A stretch of 12,152 bases of DNA from Planctomycetota bacterium (GTDB lineage Bacteria > Planctomycetota > Phycisphaerae > Sedimentisphaerales > Anaerobacaceae): contig JADFHU010000081.1 of assembly GCA_022567055.1 (NCBI GenBank), positions 1 through 12,152 on the forward strand, in the 5' to 3' direction. Of this stretch, positions 6,174-12,152 are shown piece after piece (the first letter of the stretch is position 1; each line of letters begins with the position of its first letter). A program made the position numbers and the translations under genes. The notes below the pieces were generated by a model. The model was not told the origin of the DNA, searched no databases, and was given only the letters and a program-made list of their open reading frames with translations.

Positions 6174-7414
6174 TGCCCGTACACAAGACCCACTCCCGCG
6201 TTCCAGCCGGAGTAGTCTGTGGCGATATCGCGGCTGACATAGATATTGAGTGCCTTGCTCTGGCCGCGGAACGACAATCCGCCCCCCACCGTTTGGTAGT
6301 TGTCAATCACCACATCTTCCAAAAAACGGCTGTCGACGAGGAAGCCATTCAGATGCACCAGAGAACTACCGGGAAAGGGAACGTCGAGCATGACGCCGTT
6401 CTTCAGGATCTGCTGTTCGAGTTCGGGGTCGACGCTGACACCCTCGATCTCGATCTTTAGACTATCGAAGAAGGAGAACTGATTCGCGATCACCAACAGG
6501 ACGTTCTCGCGCAGTTCGAACTCAAAACGGTTGGTGATTCCGAACTGGTCCATGAGACCGGCCGTCGCCCCGTCGTAGCTTCCTATACCCTGGAGGCCGG
6601 CGTAGGGTGTGACCTGCCAGCCGAATCGATTGACCTCGTCGCGGACCACCAAACGAATGCCCAGGCCCAGGTCCACGCCGGCACCGTATATTTCGGTCCC
6701 TTCGATGTCCTTGTACTGGCCGTTCGTATTGCCGATCAAGGAGATCCGCTTGCCAAAGCCGTACCACCAGGGAAAGTTGAGTTCAATCTCCGAGCCCTCG
6801 GCAGTGCCGCTGGGCGTGTCAGCCTCGTATTTTCCGCCGTTGATCCATATGCCGGATGTCTTGCGGGAGCCGCTGCCCCGCATGACCGGGCCCGCATTGA
6901 ACAGGCCAAAAGTTCGGAAGGCACGGTCGGCCATCCTGGCGGTCGTCGATGAAGGGTTTCCATCGGTGATGGCGGCCGTGGAACGCTTGGCCGCTTCCTT
7001 GAGCAGTTTCGCTACTTCACTACCACCCTCTTCTAGCAGCCAATCGCTCAGTTGATTCTCGAGGTCGTTCCGGTCCACCCCGATAAAGACCCGATTTAGT
7101 CCGGTCAGGGGCGAGGTCAGCGTGAGCTGGGTGTTACCCACCACGGCAACCGAGACGGCGGCGGGTATGCCGAAATAGGTAAAACTTCCGGTAAAATCGT
7201 TTCCCACCAGCGGTAGAAAGGCGTCCTGGTTCCTGACCACGGCCTCGACGAGGTCGGGCAGAGAGCTGGCCGATTGGCTGATAGTCCCTCCACCACTAAT
7301 GGTCACATCCACCCCAAATAGGTCAACGGCGCGTCCGGCTCCGGGAAAGAGCACGACGAGCGACAGACAGATCACTGCGTTCAATGTAAAGCTTTTCAAT
7401 GTAAACCGTTTCAT
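6170..7414 (-). CDS. predicted secreted or outer-membrane protein, family unknown
   Basis: 414 residues. A signal peptide is visible: basic MKRFTLK, hydrophobic core at about 10-24, and a likely cleavage after GRA at 29. Residues about 30-130 are Ser/Thr/Gly/Val-rich and probably beta. A helical, charged stretch follows (DLENQLSDWLLEEGG and onward), and from about 190 to the end come alternating short amphipathic strands with Gly, Tyr and Trp (for example WWYGFGKRISLIGNTNGQY, GWQVTPYAGLQGIG, GWNAGVGLVYGH), as in outer-membrane barrels or autotransporter-like domains. The last residue is His, not the aromatic common in barrels. No enzyme motif is seen. The ATG at 7414 has TTGGAG about seven bases upstream; a longer start at 7468 lacks support. 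It converges on the repair gene with a 4-bp overlap. Barrel structure is inference. Confidence 0.65.
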   Translation of the reverse strand: MKRFTLKSFTLNAVICLSLVVLFPGAGRAVDLFGVDVTISGGGTISQSASSLPDLVEAVVRNQDAFLPLVGNDFTGSFTYFGIPAAVSVAVVGNTQLTLTSPLTGLNRVFIGVDRNDLENQLSDWLLEEGGSEVAKLLKEAAKRSTAAITDGNPSSTTARMADRAFRTFGLFNAGPVMRGSGSRKTSGIWINGGKYEADTPSGTAEGSEIELNFPWWYGFGKRISLIGNTNGQYKDIEGTEIYGAGVDLGLGIRLVVRDEVNRFGWQVTPYAGLQGIGSYDGATAGLMDQFGITNRFEFELRENVLLVIANQFSFFDSLKIEIEGVSVDPELEQQILKNGVMLDVPFPGSSLVHLNGFLVDSRFLEDVVIDNYQTVGGGLSFRGQSKALNIYVSRDIATDYSGWNAGVGLVYGH

Positions 7415-7472
7415 GGCGATCTCCAACAACAGATACAGGAAAAACTCAAGGCCCGCAAGCCCCAACACCGAC

Positions 7473-7512
7473 GACTGATTACTGACCTACTGACCCACCG
7501 ACCCACCAACCA
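7473..7512. repeat. degenerate 8-bp tandem repeat (five units)
   Basis: Five consecutive octamers drift stepwise: GACTGATT, ACTGACCT, ACTGACCC, ACCGACCC, ACCAACCA. Neighbouring units differ at one to three positions. The array lies 58 bp upstream of the minus-strand secreted-protein gene and 250 bp upstream of the UxaA-type gene. I see no gene or clear structure in the rest of this 351-bp gap (7415-7765) except the promoter near its right end and a short imperfect hairpin around 7583-7601. Confidence 0.55.
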
Positions 7513-7661
7513 TTGGCGCCATCGGATAACCGTCTGGGAATCTTAATGGTTCTTCGCTCCTTCTGCAAATAAGCGCCCTTCATAGCGTCTGCCAGGCAGG
7601 CGCGAAACTCTCCAGTTCCTTTCATTCTGGATCAGATACGTATTTATAGGACGAAAATCCC

Positions 7662-7691
7662 TTGACCGGATAGTCCCACCCTGGCTATACT
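7662..7691 (+). promoter_or_regulatory. predicted sigma70-type promoter of the UxaA-family gene
   Basis: TTGACC (7662-7667) and TATACT (7686-7691) are separated by 18 bases; each box matches consensus at five of six positions. Transcription would start near 7698, leaving a leader of about 68 bases before the ATG at 7766. Confidence 0.6.
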
Positions 7692-7765
7692 CCAGTCGAG
7701 CCGTCTGAGCGCCGCCGCGGGTTGACTCAACCGACTCAAACTTCCATTCTTTGAGGATTTGCCCT

Positions 7766-9307
7766 ATGCAGAAAAGTGACAAGCACCCCAACATCATCCA
7801 CCTGCATCCGGACGATCCGGTCGTGGTGGCCTTTCGGGATCTGTCCAAAGGAGAGAAGGTGCTAGATGTCACTCTCACAGAGGACATCATGCACTGGCAC
7901 AAGGTGGCCATTAAGCCCATACCCGCTAAATCTCCCGTGCTCAAATATGGCGAGGAGATTGGATACGCCACGCAAGATATTGCCCCGGGGCAATGGGTGC
8001 ACTCGCACAATCTCGCCACGGGCAAGGTGTTGGAACTCGAAGACCATGAGCTTGCCACGGCCGTGCCGCCGGATCCTGAGCCCATTACCGATCGCTATTT
8101 TCTCGGCTATCGTACGCCCGAGGGACGCGCCGCCACCCGCAACTACATCCTGTTGGCCAGCACGGTGGACTGCGCCAATCACGCCCTTGACATGGCGCTG
8201 CGGGAACTGAATCGAGACCGTGACGCCCTGCTACGCCGCTATCCCAACGTCGACGGCATTCTCGGTCTGACGCACGAGAGCGGCTGCGGCCTCGCATCAG
8301 GCAGCGAGGGCCACCAACGTCAAAACAGGACCATCAATGGATTCCTCACCCATCCCAATGCCGCGGCCTGTCTGGTGGTGGGGTTGGGTTGTGAGAAGAG
8401 CCGACCCGAACTGATCTACGGCAGCGATCCCCTGGCGAAAGAGGGCAGTCCCAAACGGAAGACACCCTTGACCTACATGATTCAAGACGAAGGGGGTACA
8501 CAGGCCGCTGTCGACAAGATCGTCGCCTTCGTACATGAGCAATTGCCTTTGATCAACCGTCGGCGGCGTGAGTTGATTCCCGCTTCCGAGTTGATCATGG
8601 CCACCCAATGCGGCGGTAGCAATGGCCTCTCCGGTATCACCTCCAATCCTGCCATCGGTGTCGCCTCCGACATGCTGGTGGCCTGCGGCGGCGCTTCTTT
8701 TCTCGCCGAACTGACAGAGACCGTGGGGGCGGGTCATCTACTGACACGACGCGCCAAGACGGTGGAGATCGCCAAGAAGTATTTGACCATCGTGGCATGG
8801 TGGCAGCAGTATCTCGAGAAGCATGGGGCCAGCTTTGAGGACAACACCACCCCCGGCAATCGGCGGGGTGGATTGACCACCGTGGCCGAAAAGGCATTGG
8901 GGTCCTCCGTCAAATCGGGTACTGCCGCCCTGAGTGGCGTCATCGAGTATGCAGAACCGATCCCCGGGCCCGGCTTGTACTTCATGAATTCGCCCGGCTA
9001 CGACCCCGCGTCCACCACGGGACAGACCGCCAGTGGGGCCTTGGTCGGCGTCTTCAGCACCGGGCAGGGCAGTTGCTTCGGCGGGACCTTGATCCCCTGG
9101 ATCAAGGTCGTGAGCAATTCCGAGGTCTACGAGCGACTCCCCGACATGGAGATCAATGCGGGTGCGCTGGTGGAAGGGGTCCCGCTCGAGACCATCGGCC
9201 GCCAGATCTTTGAGCAGGTGCTGGCCACGGCCAGCGGCGCCAAGACCTATAGCGAGAAGATGGACATCACGGTGTTCAACGTCTGGAATACCGGTGTCAC
9301 GACCTGA
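7766..9307 (+). CDS. uxaA: UxaA-family hydro-lyase (altronate/galactarate dehydratase-like)
   Basis: 513 residues, close to the roughly 500 of E. coli altronate dehydratase. Residues about 17-97 form the N-terminal SAF domain; 115-505 are the catalytic UxaA/GarD core. Family marks are GYRTPEGRAATRNYI (114-128), HESGCG (170-175), GLGCE (206-210), QCGGSNGLSG (281-290), PGNRRGGLTTVAEKALG (363-379) and MNSPGYDP (407-414). The family dehydrates sugar acids such as D-altronate or galactarate to 2-keto-3-deoxy acids, using a divalent metal, in hexuronate catabolism. Two motifs usually written CGGSD and MDTPGY carry Asn in place of Asp here, so the substrate or chemistry may differ. The ATG at 7766 has TTGAGGA about nine bases upstream; the TTG at 7751 is less likely. 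No other hexuronate genes are in view, and the downstream sulfatase is convergent. Confidence 0.85.
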   Translation: MQKSDKHPNIIHLHPDDPVVVAFRDLSKGEKVLDVTLTEDIMHWHKVAIKPIPAKSPVLKYGEEIGYATQDIAPGQWVHSHNLATGKVLELEDHELATAVPPDPEPITDRYFLGYRTPEGRAATRNYILLASTVDCANHALDMALRELNRDRDALLRRYPNVDGILGLTHESGCGLASGSEGHQRQNRTINGFLTHPNAAACLVVGLGCEKSRPELIYGSDPLAKEGSPKRKTPLTYMIQDEGGTQAAVDKIVAFVHEQLPLINRRRRELIPASELIMATQCGGSNGLSGITSNPAIGVASDMLVACGGASFLAELTETVGAGHLLTRRAKTVEIAKKYLTIVAWWQQYLEKHGASFEDNTTPGNRRGGLTTVAEKALGSSVKSGTAALSGVIEYAEPIPGPGLYFMNSPGYDPASTTGQTASGALVGVFSTGQGSCFGGTLIPWIKVVSNSEVYERLPDMEINAGALVEGVPLETIGRQIFEQVLATASGAKTYSEKMDITVFNVWNTGVTT

Positions 9308-9335
9308 GTGGGTGAGTCTAACGAAACGGCTCCAA

Positions 9336-9405
9336 TCGTGCTCGTACTCAGCGAAGCGGTACTCGTAATCGGTTCTCAAAAGCCGAGTTTCGATTGCGAG
9401 CACGA
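9336..9405. repeat. dispersed palindromic repeat, copy B
   Basis: TCGTGCTCG (9336-9344) is the exact complement of 9397-9405. CTCGTAATCG (9362-9371) pairs with 9391-9400 at nine of ten positions. The left arm carries about 21 extra bases (9345-9365) relative to a simple stem. It shares TCGTAATCGG and TCGATTnCGA with the repeat at 4403-4476. It lies between the convergent UxaA-type and sulfatase genes and could stop transcription from both sides, though there is no clear T-run. Confidence 0.6.
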
Positions 9406-9504
9406 GGGGGGTACGCAGCTAGGGAATGAGCAAGAGATCTTTTTCGCAAACCTGACCGACGCCGCTGGACGGCTGGGTCGATTCTTTCATGTCGTCTGGG
9501 ACTG

Positions 9505-10959
9505 CTATTTGCGAGGGACGGGGACTTTCCAGTTCGGGTCCGGCTCGTGCGCCTTGTCCAGCAGGTTCTTGGCGCGCCGGGCCAGGTCCGGGCGACGCTT
9601 GGCATAGTCGTGTTTCTCGCCTGCGTCATTCGACATGTCGTACAGTTCGATCGCGCCGGTGAACATGGGCCTGCGAATCGCCTTCCACTTGCCGAAGCGG
9701 ATCGCCTGAGCGGAACCGCGCTCGTAGAACTCCCAGTACATCATTGATTCTCTGCTCCAACGCTTCTCACGCGCTTGGCCCCGGAGTGGGCCGACGAAGC
9801 TGTCGCTGTCGATGGATTCGGGTGGCTGGACGCCGGCCAAGTCCGCGACGGTCGCCATCACGTCCCCGAAGTACCAGTGGGCGTCGTCTTCGGTGCCGGG
9901 CTTAACCGTGCCGGGCCACCAGGCGATGGTCGGGACGCGAATGCCGCCCTCGGTCAGATCGCGTTTAATACCACGCAGTTTGCCGTTGGAATCGAAGTAG
10001 TCCGCCGCGTGCCCACCCTCCTGGTGGGGGCCATTGTCGGACGTAAAGAGGACCAGCGTGTTCTTGTCGATCTTCAGTTCCCTGAGCAGATCCAGGATAC
10101 GGCCCGTGTCGCGGTCAATGTTCCGGATCATCGCCGCAAAGCCCTGCTCCGGTTCCGGCCAGTCCTTGGACGCGAATTCGCCAAGGTCGGGCACCTCCAT
10201 GCCCTTGTTGCCCGCCTCGTTGTTGGCGTGCGGCACGTTCATCGCGAAGTAGAGAAAGAATGACGTGTCCCTGTTCGCGCGAATGAAGCGCAGCGAATCC
10301 TCGATGAACAGGTCCGGCGCGTAGTCCACTCTCTTGACCGCGACGCCGCGGCCCGACTGGGGCAGCTTCGGGTCCTGCCATTTTTTCCACTTCTCGGCGA
10401 CTTCGTTCTTGAGCTTCACCACCCGACCGTTTCGGATCAGGAACTCGGGGTAGCAGTTGTGGGCGTGCCACATGTTCACGTAGCCGAAGAAGTGATCGAA
10501 GCCCACATCGTTGGGGTTGGTGAAGTTGTCCGGCGTTCCGATACCCCATTTCCCAATACACGCCGTCGCATAGCCGGCTTTCTTGAGGACCGTCGCGATC
10601 GTGGGTTGCCCGGGCTGAATCACGATCGGGGCCGTGGAGTTGCCCCGCACGACGGTGCGGCCCATGTGTCTGCCGGTCATCAGCACGCTGCGCGACGGAG
10701 CACAGACGGTGCAGCCGGCGTAAAACTGCGTGAACCGCATGCCCTGCCTGGCCATCTGGTCCAGCCGTGGGGTCTTGAGCGTTTTCTGGCCGAAGCAACC
10801 CAGATCGCCGTAGCCCAGATCGTCCGCGAGAATGAGGATGATGTTTGGCTTCTCCGCCGCCGAGGCTGCTGGCCGTCCCAGACAGGACGACAGGAGGCAG
10901 ATCGCAGCCACGAAACGCCAGGCGCTGGCACTCTTCGCATCGGCTATGTTTCGGTTCAT
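9505..10959 (-). CDS. secreted sulfatase (type I, formylglycine-dependent)
   Basis: 484 residues, typical of the family. A signal peptide covers about 1-34 (hydrophobic AAICLLSSCLG, Ala-rich end). Asp46/Asp47 in LADDLGYGD bind the metal. C86 in CAPSR (86-90) is the cysteine converted to formylglycine, with the rest of the signature running to TGRH at 95-98. GKWG at 136-139, VPH at 242-244 and TSDNG at 306-310 (Asp308/Asn309) are further active-site elements. It hydrolyses sulfate esters, probably on a sulfated polysaccharide, outside the cytoplasm; the exact substrate cannot be told. The signal-peptide cysteine C26 does not form a clear lipobox. The ATG at 10959 has AGGAG about nine bases upstream; the in-frame ATG at 10983 precedes that site. 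A sulfatase-modifying enzyme would be needed but is not in this window. Confidence 0.93.
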   Translation of the reverse strand: MNRNIADAKSASAWRFVAAICLLSSCLGRPAASAAEKPNIILILADDLGYGDLGCFGQKTLKTPRLDQMARQGMRFTQFYAGCTVCAPSRSVLMTGRHMGRTVVRGNSTAPIVIQPGQPTIATVLKKAGYATACIGKWGIGTPDNFTNPNDVGFDHFFGYVNMWHAHNCYPEFLIRNGRVVKLKNEVAEKWKKWQDPKLPQSGRGVAVKRVDYAPDLFIEDSLRFIRANRDTSFFLYFAMNVPHANNEAGNKGMEVPDLGEFASKDWPEPEQGFAAMIRNIDRDTGRILDLLRELKIDKNTLVLFTSDNGPHQEGGHAADYFDSNGKLRGIKRDLTEGGIRVPTIAWWPGTVKPGTEDDAHWYFGDVMATVADLAGVQPPESIDSDSFVGPLRGQAREKRWSRESMMYWEFYERGSAQAIRFGKWKAIRRPMFTGAIELYDMSNDAGEKHDYAKRRPDLARRAKNLLDKAHEPDPNWKVPVPRK

Positions 10960-11160
10960 CCTGTTGGTCTCCTGATTATACAATCATCAATGGAGTATAC
11001 CCCTCCCAAGCAAGGCAGATCAAGGGGATAACAGTACCAAGCACAGCCACCGCAAGTAGCATTTCTCAAAAGACATTGCTCGCATCATAGGTTTTTCGGC
11101 GGCTTCATTGGTATGACGCAAGGGGGTATATGTCGTCCCACTATCGGCAACGCCTTGTCG

Positions 11161-11397
11161 CTACACATTCCCTTCCGGGTCGATCTTAATGCGCAGGGTG
11201 GCCACCAGGCGGTCCATGCCGCGGTGGCCGACGCAGCTGTTGTATGCCCAGACCTGATTGAGGAATTCGTCTTGGGTCAGGCCCCTTCGTTCCCGCCGCA
11301 CGAAGAGTGTCAGTAGGTTGAACTCTTTGGGCGAAATCTTCCCAGCAAGGAAGTGTCCCCTACTAAAGCCCCTACTAAAGCCCCTACTAAAGCCCAT
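11161..11397 (-). pseudogene. fragment of an OmpR/PhoB-type response regulator DNA-binding domain
   Basis: 78 residues. From about residue 20, ISPKEFNLLTLFVRR, the later LTQDEFLNQVW, and HRGMDRLVATLRIKID match the winged-helix effector domain of OmpR/PhoB regulators, including the recognition-helix region. The receiver domain is absent, and the frame stops at TAG right after IDPEGN, so the C-terminal wing (usually TVRGVGYRF-like) is missing; no continuation was found in the other minus-strand frames. The first 14 residues, with FSRG three times, come from a 12-bp tandem repeat and are not part of the domain. The ATG overlaps the stop of the upstream gene as TAATG, so translational coupling is possible, but the product would lack half of its fold. 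It is more likely a relic of a rearrangement. Confidence 0.7.
11357..11392. repeat. 12-bp tandem repeat, three perfect units
   Basis: CCCCTACTAAAG occurs three times head to tail (11357-11368, 11369-11380, 11381-11392). On the minus strand it encodes the FSRG triplet at the front of the truncated winged-helix frame. It sits exactly at the join between the repeat-protein gene's stop and the broken regulator domain, so it may mark a recombination or slippage junction. Confidence 0.85.
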
Positions 11398-12134
11398 TAC
11401 CGAGCGTCACCCGCGCCTGCCGGTTGCGATAACAGAGCCAGCAGACTTTCGACGGTGGTGCGCAACCGTGCCTCATAGGCGAAATAGGTCTCCTCGGACG
11501 TCTTGTCCAAAAAGGCAATGGTTGAGCGGGCTACGGTTGAGCGGGCAAGAGTACGATTCCTTGCGGCCGCCCGCATTCGTGCCTGATAGGCGGCCTCGCT
11601 CTCTCCCTTCCGCTTCGCAACCGTGAGCTTAACCGGAATAGGGGCAGGGGGGGAAGAAAGAAGACAGAGGGCTCTGAGACCTCGCACCGCCTGCTTTAAT
11701 CTCTCGTGATACTCGTTTTCACTTTCACTGGCCTGCCTGTCAACCAGGGGAATCGAGGTGCCTGATTCAGGATTGCGGGTGAGCCTCTGTAATCTCTCTT
11801 GATAAGCGGCATCATTTTCAGTGGAGGTCTTGACGATGCCGGGTGTTTTGTTCTCGAGCGCACGATTTCGAGCGGCGGCACGTGATCGCGCCTGATAAGC
11901 GGCTTCACTTTCCCCCTCCCGCTTGGTACGGGTGTCCGATTCATCGCCCGCATTGGAAGAGGCCTGAAGCGTTCGTTCACGAGCGGCTGCCCGCAATCTT
12001 GCCTGATAGGCGGCCTCGCTTTCACTGGCCCGCTTGGCGACCGTTTGTCCGTATGTAATATGGGCGATGTCAAGGCCCACCATCAGTACCCCAAGGCAAG
12101 AACATACTCTAATAGTTGGTTTTTGGCTTCTCAT
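11397..12134 (-). CDS. secreted repeat protein (SEAAYQAR-type repeats), function unknown
   Basis: 245 residues. A signal-like N-terminus (basic start, hydrophobic 9-25, possible cleavage after YGQ at 30) is followed by about six copies of a unit with core SESEAAYQARLRAAAR. The core Tyr falls at 43, 80, 111, 142, 183 and 220, so spacing varies between 31 and 41 residues. Copies 1 and 5 are nearly identical (TVAKR, two variable residues, ESEAAYQAR), copy 2 is close, and 3, 4 and 6 have drifted. Each unit is charged and likely a helix; the linkers are Ser/Thr/Pro-rich. A short hydrophobic insert (ALCLLSSPPAPIPV, 156-169) follows unit 4. I do not recognise the family and assign no function; a surface or envelope structural or binding role is a guess. 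AAGGAG lies about eight bases before the ATG. The gene's own promoter lies beyond the window edge. Confidence 0.7.
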   Translation of the reverse strand: MRSQKPTIRVCSCLGVLMVGLDIAHITYGQTVAKRASESEAAYQARLRAAARERTLQASSNAGDESDTRTKREGESEAAYQARSRAAARNRALENKTPGIVKTSTENDAAYQERLQRLTRNPESGTSIPLVDRQASESENEYHERLKQAVRGLRALCLLSSPPAPIPVKLTVAKRKGESEAAYQARMRAAARNRTLARSTVARSTIAFLDKTSEETYFAYEARLRTTVESLLALLSQPAGAGDAR

Positions 12135-12152
12135 GGAATTCTCCTTCGTTTT

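Noticed and set aside
7543..8085. 180-residue minus-strand frame across the UxaA promoter
   Set aside because: Its N-terminal half is antisense to the UxaA-family gene and its tail covers the promoter; Ser-rich composition with no domain or ribosome site.
9316..9332. Third copy of a MITE end (GAGTCTAACGAAACGG resembles the element ends)
   Set aside because: No matching inverted end or TTA pair could be found within the following 200 bases.
9775..10263. 162-residue plus-strand frame
   Set aside because: It is antisense to the sulfatase, whose catalytic motifs cover the same stretch.
10975..10980. TATAAT on the minus strand in front of the sulfatase
   Set aside because: It lies only about 16 bases from the ATG, so the transcript would start within the ribosome site, and there is no -35 box at the right distance.
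11357..11392. CRISPR-like repeat
   Set aside because: The 12-bp units are directly adjacent with no spacers and lie inside a reading frame; it is a simple tandem repeat.

Overview
The window looks like chromosomal DNA of an environmental Planctomycetota or related PVC-group bacterium. The reasons are a secreted Cys-type sulfatase, an orphan pseudopilin-like protein with a DG-type C-terminal motif, a small zinc-ribbon membrane protein, moderately GC-rich sequence, loosely packed genes on both strands, and dispersed palindromic repeats. The assignment rests on gene style only; there is no rRNA or other marker, and no tRNA, CRISPR array or complete insertion sequence was seen. LEFT PART (1-2100): an iron-sulfur block. 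A minus-strand operon runs fdxA (7Fe-type ferredoxin), a second 2x[4Fe-4S] ferredoxin with a TTG start, and a four-helix membrane protein. Facing away from it across about 480 bp is a plant-type [2Fe-2S] ferredoxin. The gap holds a plausible promoter for each side and, between them, a 155-bp hairpin mobile element (MITE-like). The block suggests an electron-transfer module with a membrane partner, but its substrate is not visible. MIDDLE PART (2100-4400): a zinc-ribbon membrane protein, a pseudopilin-like secreted protein, then a minus-strand pair consisting of an intact NAD(P)-binding SDR-like protein and an ABC ATPase cut off just after Walker A. REPAIR GENE (4383-6173): a 336-bp gap holds a palindromic repeat and a second MITE-like element of the same architecture as the first (156 bp, TTA on both sides). 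It is followed by one continuous gene fusing endonuclease III (nth) to an exonuclease III/ExoA-type AP endonuclease, with the key residues of both halves present. This is the most striking gene here: two consecutive steps of base-excision repair in one chain. RIGHT PART (6170-12152): a convergent gene for a predicted secreted or outer-membrane protein of unknown function; a UxaA-family (altronate/galactarate dehydratase-like) gene behind a good sigma70-like promoter; a convergent secreted sulfatase; a broken OmpR/PhoB-type DNA-binding domain headed by a 12-bp tandem repeat; and a secreted protein made of about six copies of an S-E-x-x-A-Y-Q-A-R-type repeat. The sulfatase and UxaA-type enzyme would suit a life on sulfated or uronic-acid-containing polysaccharides, but they are convergent, not an operon, so that link is inference. 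The two MITE-like elements, the palindromic repeat family, the octamer and dodecamer repeats and the two truncated genes mark this as a stretch that has been repeatedly rearranged.
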